Source of the DNA: Pirellulales bacterium
GTDB taxonomy: Bacteria > Planctomycetota > Planctomycetia > Pirellulales > Lacipirellulaceae
Assembly (NCBI GenBank): GCA_022841705.1
Contig: JALHQZ010000001.1
Coordinates: 372,001-436,000, forward strand
DNA: 64,000 nt
Direction: 5' to 3'
A model generated the notes under the pieces. It had not been told where the DNA came from. It did no database searches and saw only the letters and a list, made by a program, of their open reading frames with translations. A program made the translations under genes and the position numbers. The number at the start of each line of letters is the position of its first letter. The stretch's first letter is position 1. Of this stretch, positions 62,838 through 64,000 are shown in pieces.

Positions 62838-64000
62838 CTACTCTTCATCTTGCCTGAGCGAAGCCAGCACGCTGTAATCTTCCAGCGTTGTCGTATCGCC
62901 AACGGACTCTTTGCCGGCAGCGATGTCGCGCAGTAAACGCCGCATGATTTTGCCGCTGCGGGTTTTGGGGAGTGAGCCGGTGAAGCGCACGTCGTCGGGT
63001 TGGGCGAGCGCGCCGATTTGCTTACGCACGTGCTGCACCAACTCCTTGCGGAGCGCTTCGTTGGGCTGGCCACTCTTGAGCGTGACGAACACCGCGACCG
63101 CTTCGCCTTTGAGATCATCGGGTCGGCCGACCGCCGCGGCTTCCGCCACCGCAGGGTGCGAGACCAGCGCGCTTTCAATTTCAATCGTGCTGAGGCGGTG
63201 GCCGGAGACGTTCAGCACGTCGTCGATGCGGCCCATGATCCAGTAGTAGCCGTCCGCATCGCGGCGCGCATTATCGCCAGCCAAATACTTGCCGGGGGTT
63301 TTGCTCCAATAGACTTCGCGGTAGCGCTCGTCATCGCCCCAAATGCCGCGGAGCATTCCGGGCCACGGGTGCGCCATTACCAGCCACCCGCCGTGGTGCG
63401 CATCGACCTCTTTGCCACTCGCATCGACAATCTGCGGAATGATCCCCGGTAGCGGCTTCGTGCAACTCCCCGGCTTCGTGGCAATGGCCCCCGGCAGCGG
63501 CGACATCATGATGCCCCCCGTTTCGGTTTGCCACCACGTATCGACAATCGGGCAGCGCTCGCCGCCGATCAGGCGGTGGTACCACATCCACGCTTCGGGG
63601 TTGATCCCTTCGCCGACCGAACCCAACAGGCGCAAGCTCGAAAGATCGTGCTTCGTAACGTGATGATCGCCCCACTTGATAAACGCCCGAATCGCGGTGG
63701 GCGCCGTGTAGAAGACCGTCACCTTGTGCCGCTCGATGATGTCCCAGAAGCGATCCTCTTGCGGTGCGTTGGGCGCCCCTTCGTACATGAGCACCGTGGC
63801 GCCGGCGGAGAGTGGGCCGTACACCACGTAACTATGCCCGGTGATCCAGCCGCAGTCGGCGGTACACCAGTAGATGTCCTCCGCGCGATGATCGAAGACC
63901 CACTCGAAGGTCTTCTTCGCGTAGAGGTTGTAACCCGCCGTGCTGTGCTTGATTCCCTTCGGTTTCCCCGTTGAACCACTCGTGTAGAGAATGAACAGCG
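62838..64000 (-). CDS. acs: Acetyl-CoA synthetase (5' end outside window)
   Basis: At least 387 C-terminal residues are present; the N terminus lies beyond base 64000. The enzyme makes acetyl-CoA from acetate, ATP and CoA. The nucleotide loop [14 protein letters not shown] (about 63990-63945), [31 protein letters not shown] and the C-terminal acetylation-site motif [11 protein letters not shown] are all visible. The last Lys is the residue controlled by acetylation in other bacteria. The first full codon starts at 63998. Confidence 0.95.
   Translation of the reverse strand, partial: LFILYTSGSTGKPKGIKHSTAGYNLYAKKTFEWVFDHRAEDIYWCTADCGWITGHSYVVYGPLSAGATVLMYEGAPNAPQEDRFWDIIERHKVTVFYTAPTAIRAFIKWGDHHVTKHDLSSLRLLGSVGEGINPEAWMWYHRLIGGERCPIVDTWWQTETGGIMMSPLPGAIATKPGSCTKPLPGIIPQIVDASGKEVDAHHGGWLVMAHPWPGMLRGIWGDDERYREVYWSKTPGKYLAGDNARRDADGYYWIMGRIDDVLNVSGHRLSTIEIESALVSHPAVAEAAAVGRPDDLKGEAVAVFVTLKSGQPNEALRKELVQHVRKQIGALAQPDDVRFTGSLPKTRSGKIMRRLLRDIAAGKESVGDTTTLEDYSVLASLRQDEE

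Overview
The window looks like a chromosomal segment from a GC-rich member of the Planctomycetota, most likely close to the Pirellulales. The evidence is a giant secreted protein with Cna-B/SdrD-like repeats and an N-terminal EPR motif, a protein that combines a dockerin-like pair with a PEP-CTERM tail, a second PEP-CTERM protein, a GCEPSC-repeat lipoprotein, a planctomycete-type gliding-like ABC exporter operon, and a nuo cluster lacking nuoB, nuoE, nuoF and nuoG. No CRISPR array, insertion sequence or prophage was seen.

Layout. 1-26 kb is almost entirely minus strand: the giant SdrD-like protein (runs off the left edge), a secreted WD40 protein, a three-gene ABC-2 export operon, tyrS, ispD, pcp, an aldo/keto reductase with a small helical protein, then the Complex I run read as nuoI-A-C-D-H-J-K-L-M-N. 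26-31.5 kb is plus strand: csrA, tRNA-Glu, hemH-tatD, a VOC protein and an M42 aminopeptidase, with the Cys-rich lipoprotein on the minus strand between them. 31.6-38.8 kb carries a NucS-like nuclease, a GH29 fucosidase, a PEP-CTERM protein, icd, a Tat-exported sugar isomerase-like protein and a ribbon-helix-helix protein behind a long structured leader. rnpB lies at 38.9-39.3 kb. 40-50 kb holds FHA, rsgA, mnmE, a peptide transporter, an RsmB/RsmF-like methyltransferase, yidC (with a PDZ domain), a phosphoesterase and tsaB, followed by two parS-like palindromes. yidC and mnmE are often origin-proximal, so the parS-like sites fit that setting. 50.6-54.1 kb is an ECF42-type sigma factor with DGPF, DUF1579 and VOC partners. 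54-64 kb has the dockerin/PEP-CTERM protein, uvrA, a SnoaL-like protein, an aldo/keto reductase, pfk and the end of acs.

The strongest unexplained signal is in the intergenic DNA. More than twenty imperfect inverted repeats, mostly 60-160 bp, fall into several sequence families. Several are bounded by GTAG...CTAC, some contribute the stop codon of the neighbouring gene, one family has expanded helix P12 of the RNase P RNA, and one pair of half-elements brackets a DGPF gene. All functional statements come from reading motifs and context by eye; no database search was run.
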